A DNA stretch of 64,000 bases from Pectinophora gossypiella (lineage: Eukaryota; Arthropoda; Insecta; Lepidoptera; Gelechiidae). Position numbers and translations under genes: made by a program. Shown piece by piece: positions 37,801 to 49,800 of the stretch. A model generated the notes under the pieces. The model worked only from the letters and a program-made list of their open reading frames with translations. It searched no databases and had not been told where the DNA came from. Numbering within the stretch: position 1 is the stretch's first letter; each line of letters opens with the position of its first letter. The stretch is taken from assembly GCF_024362695.1 (NCBI RefSeq), contig NC_065426.1:9082236-9146235 (forward strand), read 5' to 3'.

Positions 37801-40800
37801 TTTACGTAGTTTTGCTCAAAAATATATTGCGCACTGTATAGTGTGTATTTCCCACAAAAAGGTGGCGCGATCTCCGCTACAGCCTATTCACTCTTGGGAA
37901 AAACCAGCAGCACCCTTCGAAACTATCCATATGGACGCTTTAGGACCGCTTCCAGAGGTAGATGGGTATCGATATGTTTTAATAGTCATCGATGCATTTT
38001 CTAAATTTTCCCTTCTCTACCCGATGTATCGACAGGACTCTAATGAGTTAAAGCGCCACGTAACCAACGTGATCTCATTGTTTGGGTCTCCTAAATTAGT
38101 CGTCGCCGACAGAGGGCGCATGTTCCAGAGCACCGAATTCCTGGGTTGGGTCAAGGACATGGGATGCGAGGTCCATCTTATTACGCCAGAGATGCACCAA
38201 TCTAATGGGCAAGTAGAACGCTACTGTAGGACAGTTTTAAATATGATTCGTATTGAAGCAAACTATCGACAGCAGAGGTGGCCTAGTGTCATATGGAAGC
38301 TTCAGCTTGTTCTGAATATCACCCGACATAGAACAACACAATACTCCGCTCTTAATTTACTTGTAGGCATTGATGCAGCCACACCTCTCATCCGCAGCCT
38401 AGTGCGCGATGTGGCTCTTGAGGGTTCCAGTCCAAATAGAGAGGCTTTGCGTGAGATGAGTCGCCAGACAGCATCAGAACGTCTCAGGTCGAATCAGCAA
38501 AGTCAAGATGCGTATGTGAACCGGGGAAGAAAGTCTCCTCGGGGCTTTGAGTTAAATTCCTTAGTTTTTGTTAAAAAGCAGGCGCAGTCAACAGGAAAAC
38601 TGGACTCCGGCATGCGTGGCCCATACCGTGTGGTGAAAATTCTGCCGCACGGACGATATGAGCTGCAACTCCTGGCCGGTTCCTATGGGAAGTTGACACA
38701 AGCGGCGGCGGAGTATATTATCCCATGGCGTGGAGAATGGACTCCTGATGTGTGTGCCACTTACTTCGATGGTGAGTTGCGTGGCCACTTAAGGGCAGGT
38801 TGCAAACTGTTTTTAAGTGAGACTCCGGAAAAAGCTAACGTCGTGCTTCTTTTCTGGATGTACAGTTGTTAGGATCGTACCGATTTCCTAACGATTGTGG
38901 CCTAAGATATGCTAACGTCGTGCCTATGTCTTAGTTGGCTGAGCTATGCTTAACGTCGTGCCTATGACTCATGCCTCGATTAAGTTATGCTAACGCCGTG
39001 CCTATGACTTAATCCATTCTTTTTGTGACGTTTTGCACCTTATTTGTACGACGGACGCGTTGTATGTGTGAGATGTTAAGCGTTGCCTTTTTTTTTTTTT
39101 TTTCCTTTAAGTTTATCTGTGAATGTATTGCTGATTTTTTTTTTGTTTGTTTTGGGTATGCAGGTGCAGCCATGGATAACGATGAGTTTAGTACTCTGAC
39201 CACACAGCGCCATGATCAAGATGAGCTAGATTCTGAGGTGTTCTCAGAATTAACTTCAGAACCACACGTGGACGACGGGCAGCAACCGTCCACTTCAGGA
39301 ATGCAGAGAGCTACAACTCCCTCAGCCATGAGTACCGTTGAAAAGGAGCCAGAAGACTGTGTCCTACCCACCACTAGTTCCCGACCAGGACTGTCGATGC
39401 CATTACTCGACTAGAAGAGCCGGAGAAATAGAAGGAGCCCGAGGACGGTCTCCTGTCAGGAGAGGCCGTGTAGGAGACAAGGCTGACCGTTAATATAAAA
39501 GCCGGCACGCCCCGCCGCTCAGGCTCACTTTGCCTTCGCCTGTCAGCGCGTGCGGACGTCTTTTGGATTACGTATCGTACTTTATGCATATTTTTCTGTT
39601 TTTCTATTTTACTTGGGTGTGTAAATTTAATGCTTGTGTATTTTTAAAATTATATTTGTTAGGGATTTATTTGCCTTTTTTTAAAAAAATATTTTCCCTC
39701 TGGATTCATAAGAATACATAAATCGGAATATTCAATAAACAAAGTGTACCTATCTATTTTCGCTTTGCGCCAACAAGCCGCTTACTTCGTTTGGGGTTCG
39801 GAGTAGGAGTCTGCTCCGAGGGTGGGGGCTTAGGTTTCATCATTTCATTAATCATCATCAAGAAAAAAAAACACAAGACATGGCTGTATGTTCATAGTTC
39901 CCTTTGCCTTGCCCTTTGGGAAAAAAAATAAGATAAATTTTGAAATTCTTATGTATAATAAACAAACATCACAGACATCATGACAGATCTAAAACTAACG
40001 AAAATCTTTTTTCTTTTTTCTATTTGACTTATTTATGAATTTTAATCAAGAAAACGTGATAATAAGTTCGACAGCAACCAGTTCAGGTCCCCGAAACAGC
40101 CCATTTCAGGCCGCGTATATAATATGGAAATACTACTTCAATACGTCCCAGCCTCGTCTTTTTTTAACGTCCTCGTTATAAAAAGACGTCCTAACCTGAA
40201 CTAACTAACCTAAGAATAAACACCACACGTAAATATATGTCCAGAAATGCGCTGTGAGTCGTCTGGACTGGGCGCGAAAACAACATAGAATTCGATTAGG
40301 TGCTAAGTGTCCCGCATGCTATCACCAGCTGTCACTGACATACGTATGAAGTCCCGCGGATTTTATTGGAACTAAATGACAAGTCATAATAATTATATGC
40401 GGATACTGCGACATCAGCGCCGTGCTTGCGGGACGTCCTGAAGCGCTATTACATCTTTCAAACGCGATGCGACAAAGTTTGAACCGACGCAATTTAGGAA
40501 AAATCTACCTTATTATTACTGTACTGTGATCGTTATTTGTAAAATCATACAATACATATACACAATTCTTTATACACAATATAATTATTATGACATATTG
40601 TGGACTTTTCGGTATACCTACAAAAAAGGAACAATTCAACCATACGTTGTTTTGTTATATCTCAATGGGCTCAGGCAGCGTTTTCGCCGAAAGCTCCAAG
40701 TCGGCTATATTTGTAACGATAATTATGTTTGACATTCATCATCATTTTTGAACCATTTTATACAAAAAAAAATACTTGTATAAATTATAAACCCTAAAGC

Positions 40801-43800
40801 ACGCCCATGAATCACTCTACTCATTGGTGAAAACCGTATGAAAATCCGTTCAGTAGTTTTTTAGTTAGCCGCATGTTCACTGATGCGATTAATGCCTGTT
40901 AGAATTTTACAAAATAAAAAATACGGAAATTACGGAAGGTACTTTAGTGCAAAGTAAATTATTGTATACTTAATTATAATATTATTGGTAAAAGTGATAC
41001 TTTTTGAAAATTCCGTAACAAATAGACGGGTTCGCCAAATTCAATTGTAAAAAAAAAATACAAAAAGTAAAAACAATTAAAACATGCAGTTGGGTTTGAA
41101 CCGTGAACCTTAAGAATGGCGGCTACTGCTTTACCAAATGTGCCATTTAGAAGTTAGAAGTAGACTTCAAATTATGCATCTCTTTTAATAGCTAACCTAG
41201 TTCGCATGTGTGTGTGACAGCTTCGTGTTTGTACACAAATTGAAATGACACCAACTTTTGATGCAATGTTTCAATATGATATCTTCAGTAAATACTTCAA
41301 AATTGTAGCTTAACTTAAAGATAATGTATGTAAGATTTCGCCACCTAACATTTCACTGGGTCAGAACTCAACACTAAACGAATAAATGGAAAAAAATACG
41401 AAAACTGCAGAAGTAACGCCATCTACTGACGCAGCGTTACCTAGCTGACTGAAACACATCACCTTAATTCCAAAATATTACAATATTTTTATAAGATTAC
41501 AAATCGAACGCGAGCGCGAGCGAGGCGCAGAGAGAAGTATTTTTTTTTTTATTAGTGTTGCCAACAGAAGAGAGCGGCGAGCGACGAATGAACGGCGATC
41601 GGCGGCCACCCCGCGACCCCTCTAGTGAGGTGCGTAGACTAGTGATGGGCAGGGAAAGAAAAAATTGGGTGGGAAAGAAAAAATATCGGGAAAATATGGG
41701 AAAATAAAATAAACACCCGAAAAATTCCCGAATCATGGGAAAATATTTTTTATTTAATTATTTTTAATCTTATTATTATTTGTATGTCGTTTCCATGTCT
41801 CGGGTCGGGTCTGTCATGGAGTCCTGGACTTTTGGAAGGCGTGCGTGGGGCCGAAGCCAACACGTAGAGGCCCCTTAAGACAATTTACTCTAAATGTGTT
41901 GTGACACCAACCGGCGATTATCCCTGTATGCACTATGGGAGTGCACCCAAAGACAATCCCTGGTTCGCGTAGGACTATGGCAGATTATGGGAACAAAATT
42001 AACTGGGCTATTGGGTTGGGGGTTAGTGAACCGGGATACTGGGGCTATGGGGGACTATGGCGCCTGCTCGACCAATGTTAATAACAGAGATACATTGGGC
42101 AGGCGGTGACTCGTCACTCACTGGTTGGGCCACCTATCTAGCCGACGCGACTGGACGGCAAGGCAGCAACATAGTTGTGAGCATCTCAGGGTGTCAGGGT
42201 GTGCGGTTTCTGCGAGGCGGTTTACCCGCCTTACCAACTCGCGACTTATGCATCTTTCACTTCCACCCTGCGAGCGTATAGCTCTAACGCCCCACTCTGG
42301 CTGGCCAATGAAGGCAAGCCAGAGGTGAGAGTCCTGCGGCCCCCGCTAAGGTCCACTCCGGCCAGCCAGTACTGTCACCTTCTTTGTTGCTCTTCTTTGG
42401 ACTCTCTCTAGTAGTGCAATGTCCTTCCGATAGTAAAGTCTCCATATTTGAAACCCATGTTCTAACAGCGGTCTGACGTAAGTAAGTTTTGTAAAGCCTA
42501 AGAAACAATTCCGTATCTATATGATAAAAAGCTTTTCTAATTATGTATAAGAGGGAGTTATCCTTCTTAGTGATTCCAATAATGTGATCGTCCCACTTTA
42601 GATTATGTGTTATCGTTATGCCAAGGTCCTTTTGTTTTTTAACACACTCGAGAGGTTTTGAGTCAATGGTGTAACTCAACGTGGGGTGGTTACTGCCAAC
42701 ATGCAACACAGTGTATTTGTCTACGTTTAATGTGATTAGCCAATCTCGGGTCCAAGCAATTACCCTATCAAGATCATCTTGGATTATATTATGGCTAATA
42801 AGTGGATTCCCCGTTATTGTCGTGTCATCTGCAAAGAGTGATATATCAGACATGATACCATGTTTAAGATCTGTAAGGTAGATACTGAATAAAATAGGTC
42901 CTAACACCGATCCCTGCGGCATACCGCTGAGGACTTTTCTGGGAACAGAGTATGATTCTCCGATGCGCACAGAGAATGTGCGATTTGACAGGAAGTCCAC
43001 TTTACGACATTGCCTCTGATTCCAAAGGGCTCTAATTTAGCAATCAATGGTGTGACAGGAACTCGATCAAAAGCTTTTTCATAGTCCAAGTAAATAATAT
43101 CTGTAGGTATTCGTGCCTCCCAATTTCTTACACAAAACCATGTTGCTCCTCGATGATGACATTCTCTCGTGCTAAAAGCATCCTATATATCCTATAATAT
43201 GTAGATATCTTTGCATGGAATTATTAAAATCGACCATTCCATTCAAAATATATTACAAAGGAGATCATCGGCTTTCCATACTTTGGCCGGCCCAAATTTG
43301 AAAGTGCCGGTCAGAGAAAAAAAATGTGTCAAACCTTTCGAATAGATTGTTCTGAACATTTTTTACTATGACACCAGACGTGTATGACCATTAGTTTGGC
43401 TTTAATTGGATTTTAAAAATCTCGACTTTTCATACATTTTGTAAAAAATAATATTATGTCCGTTGGGAAAAAGAGGTATACAGGCGTATTACAAAGGACC
43501 GTTAGAACATTTATTAGTATGGCGCCAAACTTCTATGACCATTATTTGGACTTTCAGTTTTGGTTAATATGTTAAAATGCCGGCCATCGAAAAAAATACG
43601 TCGAATCTGTCTAATAGTTGCTTCTCAATATTTTTTAATAACACCAAACATCTATGACCATTATTTTGACTTTTATTGGAATTTACGTTTTTGTTTAAAT
43701 ATGAAAAATGCCGACCAGCAAAAATATCATGTTGAGAGTATCGAGTAGATGTCTGTTAACATTTTTTTCTATAGCGCCAAACTTGTATAACCATTAGTTT

Positions 43801-46800
43801 GGCTTTTAGTCTATTTTAAAAATCTTGATTTCTTATTTATTTTGTATGAAAATAAAGTGCTTTGGGTAAAAAATGCGGTACGGCGGATTACAAAGGACCT
43901 TTAGAACATTTAATAATCTGGCGCAAAACATTTTTGACCGTTATCTTGACTTTTTATTCATCTCTCTTTCCGTTTTGGTTCAAATGGGAAAATGTCAGCC
44001 AGCGAAACAAAAGTCAAATCTTTTGGTAAACGACTTGAACGACGTATTTTTACTATACTAGCAAATGTCGACTTTGGCTTTTATTGGACTTTTTAAAAAA
44101 AACTTTTTTTTTATACATTTTAACAATGACAACAAGCAGAGCTTTCCCAATGACTAGTTATTATTCAGATAAATACTTTGTGTTTTTGTTTTGTGTGTTG
44201 TTAGGTGAACTATATTAATACTATCTGATTTTAGATATGACTTTGGCTGTAGTTTTTGCATTCGACTCAACGTTACGGCCTAAGTTTAGGTTGAATTATG
44301 GTATTGATTCACCTTGACCGTAAATGGTTACCACCCTCCAAAGATAAGCTTGCCATCTAGTGACGAAACTCGTATATTGGCATGACGTCTGAAGTATCTG
44401 TTAGGGAAAACAGGAGTCGGGTAGTTGTACTTTGCATGTATGCCTATTACAATGTCCTGGAGCTACTCGGCCGATAACATAGTAGGTACCTCTATAACCC
44501 CACTGTTTATTCCTTGTATACACTTTTCTTTAAAAAAAGTAGTTTCTTAAGCGTGTATCACCATCAGGTAAGGTAGTGGTCAAACGCAAACCTATTTTTC
44601 AAAAGACGACCACCATATTACGCCTTTAGCAAGATAGTTCCATTATCACTAGATAAAACTTTTTTTGATTTTTGGAAAATCGAATTAAGTTCAAAATATT
44701 GGTCATAGTCGTTTAATGCCATAGTAATAAACATTCTGACGATCTTTTAAATAACGCGTCGGTTATATTTTATTTTTATACAAAATGAATCAAAAATCAA
44801 GTTTTTTTTTAAATCCAACAAAAGCCAAACTAATTAATGGTCATACACGTTTTTGTCATAGTGAATAATGTTTACAGGTATCTTCTCGATAGCTTTGACA
44901 TGTGTTTTTTGCTGACCGGCACTTTTCACACAGAAACTATAACGTAAAGTCCAACAAAAGTCAAAATAATGGTCATAGACGTTTGGTGCCCTAATAATAA
45001 ATGGTCAAATGGATAAGTTCTAACGGGATATACAAATATTGTTTCATGGCCGGCACTTCACATTTTCACCAAAAATGTATGATAATTCCGTTTTTTTTTA
45101 ATTCGAATAAAACCGAAAATATTGAACCTACAGCTTTGGTGCCATAGTAATAAATGCTCAGACGGATAAGTTCTAAGGATAATACCATTATTGTTACTTG
45201 GCCGGCACTTTACATTTTCACCAAAAATGTATGAAAAATACAGTTTTTTAAAATCGAATAAAACCGAAGATATTGACCCTACAGCTTTGGTGCCATAGTA
45301 ATAAATGCTCATAAGGATAAGATCTAACGGAATATAGCAAAATTATTTTTTGGCCGGCACTTTGACTTCTGGGCCGAAATCCGATGATCTCCTTTAAGTT
45401 TTTTAAGAGTTCATACGACACTACGACAGAAGATAAATTGGGCATAAGTAGGCATACATTATATTTAAATGGTCTTTGTTGGAAATCCTTACTTTTAATA
45501 CAAATATATGCGATAAAAAATATTTTCCCTTGAAATGGGAATTTTTCGGGTTTTTTCCCTCAGAATTGGGAAAATTCCCAAAACGCGGGAATTTTCCGGG
45601 TAAGAACCCAACACTAGCGTAGACACACAAACAAGCGGAAAAGTAGGCGGGGTTATGTTGAGGTGTGTGGTGCAAAACAAGAACATTAGCGGAGATATTA
45701 TTTTAACACATAAGCTCCATGACAATATCCCAACTGAGGTAGACAGAGCGTCTGTCCAATGTCAAATTAGGTGATCGCTACGTTTTGTTTAGTGTTGGTT
45801 TCAAATTCAAATTCAAAAATATCTTTATTCACTAGGTAACATAATTACATTTTGAATCTTCAATTTTTACATAACGAATGTCTCATCCGCCTAAAACTAC
45901 TGCAGCTTCTCACAACCTGTATAGCCGGGGAAAAGAAGCTGCAAGAAAAACCTCGGCACAGGGCCATAGACGTTCTTTTAAAAACAATAAACATAAAATA
46001 TTATACAATTGAGTAGAGTTACTTCACTAGCGAAGCGGAAAGCGGGTTTACTAAATAACATAACATAAAATAAGATCACGATCATAACCTAATGGGGCAG
46101 TCAAAGCTATATACATCCATCGCAAGATGTACTAATTACCCACATCTCACCGAGCTTTTTGTTAGACCAACGTGATAGGTGAGCCGTATCGCCGTCTATA
46201 ATGGTCGAGGCAACTGTGTTAGTGAAAATTGGACATAAGATATATAGTGCATTTCGGTACCGGGGTTCGAACTGGCGCTCCCCGTTTTTAGAAGCCAATC
46301 GGTAAACCACAGGACTACAGTGACTATAATTAAAGCACATAATAACGGGTTCTTACCGCGTTTAAATGGGGATATGAGACTCCCGATATTTCGACACTGT
46401 TGCAAGTGCCATGATCACGGGATGACGGGATCAGTCATCAGTGTCGAAATATCGGGAGTCTCATATCCCCATTTAAACGCGGTAAGAACCCGTTATTATG
46501 TGCTTTAATTATGATAATAACCGCGTAAACTTAAAACAATGTACAGTGACTATATTTTTTTAATCTAGCCCGTAAGATCCCACTGTTAGCACATCCCGGA
46601 CATATCATACAAAAAAAAATAATGTATTTTTGTGATATTACCCTACCGGGATTCCAACCTCTAATACGTGGATAATGTGGTTGATTGTAACATGTAGTTA
46701 TGTGAAAATATCCTACACCTATTGTTAACATATCATGTCACCATCATCATCATCAGCCCATTAACGTCCCCACTGCTGGGGCACGGGCCTTCCCTATGGA

Positions 46801-49800
46801 TGGATAGGGAGACCGGGCCTTAAACTATCACGCGGGCCCAGTGCGGTTTGATGGTTATTAACGACTGCTAATGCAGCCGGGACCAACGGCTTGATGTGCC
46901 TTCCGAAGCAGGGAGGACCTCGAGATGAAAACTTATTTTTTTTGTGGTCACCCATCCTATGAGCGGCCTTTGCGAAAGTTGCTTTACTTCAACAATCGCA
47001 GACCGAACGCGTTAACCGCTGCGCCACCGAACTCCTCATATATCATGTACAATTAACATATCATGTATAATTGTTTATTATCCCATGAAAATAAATCAAT
47101 AAATTAACCTAGAACCTCCGGATCGTGAGCCCAACGCGCCAACCACGTGATCACAGGCCCGTATCCTAAAACGCCTATATCTTATCCCACAGAAGCTATT
47201 AAAGTAATGGACTAATGGCGATCAGGTGCGTCGGTACAAATCCGCTGCCATTGTTACACGTATATTTACGTTGCTATACGTATATTTACGTTGTTATACC
47301 AACGTATATATACGTCAAAACAAGCGTTCCCTAATCCTCAGGTATACATCCATCGCAAGATGAACTCTCGACGGAAAATTCCACTTGATATCAACTCAGA
47401 ATTATGGTCTGAATCATCCCTCAAGTTTTCGTTACGATGTCACTAACACCCTATATGGTTCAAATTCAAATTCAAATTCAAATTCAAAAATATCTTTATT
47501 CAGTAGGTAACATAGTTACACTTTGAATCGTCAATTTTACATAACGAACGTCTCATCCGCCTAAAACTACTGCAGCTTCTCACAACCTGTATAGCCGGGG
47601 AAAAGAAGCTGCAAGAAAAAACTCGGCACAGGGCCCTAGACGTTCTTTAAAAAAATAAATATAAACATAAAATATTGGTATACAATTGAGTAATTTAGCT
47701 GCCTAATATCAGTTCTCAGACAGTTAATCCCATGCATTCATATCTTCTAAATAATCACTAACTTTATAATAACCTTTTTTGTAAAGTTTTTGTTTAACTA
47801 CTGTCTTAAAACAGTTGAAAGGCAAATTCTGAATGTCAATGGGAATCTTATTGTAAAAACGTATACATTGCCCCTTAAAAAATTTAGTAATCTTATGTAA
47901 TCGACTGACTTGTAAAGCAAGTTTATTTTTATTCCTGGTATTAACAATGAACCGATCGCTATTTTTTGCAAATAATCCTATATGTTTTTTTACATATATT
48001 AAGTTTTCAAAGATATATTGTGATGCCAAAGTTAAAATATTAATTTCTTTAAATTTATTTCTAAGTGACATCTTGGGTCCCAATTTGTAAATCGCCCGAA
48101 TGGCCCGCTTTTGCAGAACAAAAATGCTGTTCACATCTGCAGCATGACCCCACAGCAAGATGCCGTATGACATTAGACTGTGGAAGTAGGCAAAATAAAC
48201 TAATCGCGCGGTTTCTACATCGGTTATTAAACGAATTTTTTTGACCGCGAATGCTGCTGAGCTGAGCCTTTTGGACAACTTATCAATATGAGGACTCCAT
48301 TGCAGCTTAGCGTCCAAAGTAATTCCCAAAAATACAGCAGTATCCGTAAGGTCCAATTCCTTATTTTTTACAATAATAGAATCACTAACATTCGATAACG
48401 TAAAATAAACATATTTTGTTTTATTTTCATTAAGTAGCAGGTTGTTTACAGTAAACCAATCCACTACGGTCGTAAGGCCCAAAGTCCTTTTAAAATCCAA
48501 ATCCCATTGTTTAACTATTGTGTCTGGAAATCCGGGCCTTACGAGGATATAGCAGTGAATAACCTTCATTAATTCTTTATAGGTACAAAATAGGTGATCG
48601 ACATCTGATTACCACAGGGTTTAATCTATTTTGAGCCTCACTACAAATCCATTTATAACGTAACCGAACCATCACAATAGCTGAAACCGAGGTTCGTATA
48701 AAATTCAGTAGCGTCTCAAAATAGCTGCGTCCCTTGAGAACTGAAGATGTATTTAACAGTGTGGTTATGTTAAAAATGCAGTAGCGGCTACGATTCTTCG
48801 ACTGCCTCATTTAGTTATTGATTACTAGCTGGTACCCGCGACTTCGTCTGCGTACTTTTAATTTGAATATTAAGGATTATATTAAAGGAACAGTATAGAT
48901 TTGGGTATAGCATTTGGATAAAAGAGAGTAGATATATTTTAAAAATTAAAAAATATCTGTTTACAGTAGGTATAAAGTACCTATTGACGTGATCATTTTG
49001 ATCTTATATCCGTTTTTATCCACCTTACAAAATTTTATCAAAATCCGTTCAGCCGTTTAGACATGATAGAGCAAAAGTCCCAACAAAAACGACTATTAAT
49101 CACTAACTCAATTTAGTTATCTGCCTACTGCCTACCCCCTAAGAACGATGGCGTGATTATTTATAGCCTATAACCATTTCTAGGTTATCATCTATCACTA
49201 TACCAAATTTCATCAAAATCCGTTCAGCCGTTTAGGCGTGAAAGAGTAACAGACAGACAGACAGCCTGAGTTACTTTCGCATTTATAATATTAGTACTTA
49301 TGGATTTTCTTTATTAAGGAAACAAAAAGCTTACACAATAGATACTTAAAGATATAAACTTATATTTAAACACATTAAGCCAAAACAGTTTCCAACGATG
49401 TATCTAACATATTATTATATTATATTCCGTTGCAAATTGCGGTAAACTAGTGTGTAAATTAAGCGTGTTAGCGTGTGTGTATTAATTATTATATTAAGTT
49501 ATCCTATCAGGCCCGAGAATTAAATTAATAGGTTTAAAAAGAAACCTCTGTAAACAATCCATCTCTATCTAAGCATTAATGATATATCTATCTATTACAT
49601 GTTTTAGTCATTTTAGCTACAATGTTGATTATGATTGATTAGCTTACTTTTTTTGGGGCGGAATGCAAGAGGGAAACCACTGCCCTATTTTTCCCTAAAA
49701 AAGTAGCATGGAGAATGCTACACCGACAAGAGCCACCGTGGTCCAGTAGTTGAGCGTTGGGCTCACAATCCGGAGGTCCTGGGTTCGATTCCCGGTGGGG

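Larger units (their letters stand above)
34051..39713 (+). mobile_element. Ty3/Gypsy LTR retrotransposon, apparently complete
   Basis: 5663 bp with 245-bp LTRs (34051-34295 and 39469-39713) that look identical, both starting TGTAGGAGAC. ATAC flanks both sides (34047-34050 and 39714-39717), a 4-bp target duplication. One long frame encodes gag and pol; the order protease, RT, RNase H, integrase is that of Ty3/Gypsy. It lies sense-opposite to the host gene in the big intron. Identical LTRs and an undamaged frame point to a very recent insertion. Confidence 0.93.
41640..45616. mobile_element. Non-autonomous hAT-like element with nested cargo
   Basis: The left end TAGTGATGGGC and right end (inverted) TAGTGTTGGGTT match hAT-style termini. 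The inverted ends extend for about 110 bp with shared CCCGAAAAATTCCC and GGGAAAATATTTTTTAT. GCGTAGAC flanks both sides (41632-41639 and 45617-45624), an 8-bp target duplication as hAT transposases make. No transposase frame; inside are a LINE fragment and a foldback array. Confidence 0.75.

Noticed and set aside
39025..39171. N-terminal extension of the acidic Gypsy ORF
   Set aside because: It is Cys/Phe-rich and reads through the T-rich tract preceding the predicted acceptor; the ATG at 39172 has better context.
38600..39414. env gene in the Gypsy element
   Set aside because: The 3' frame is only 80 codons, acidic, without signal peptide or membrane segment.
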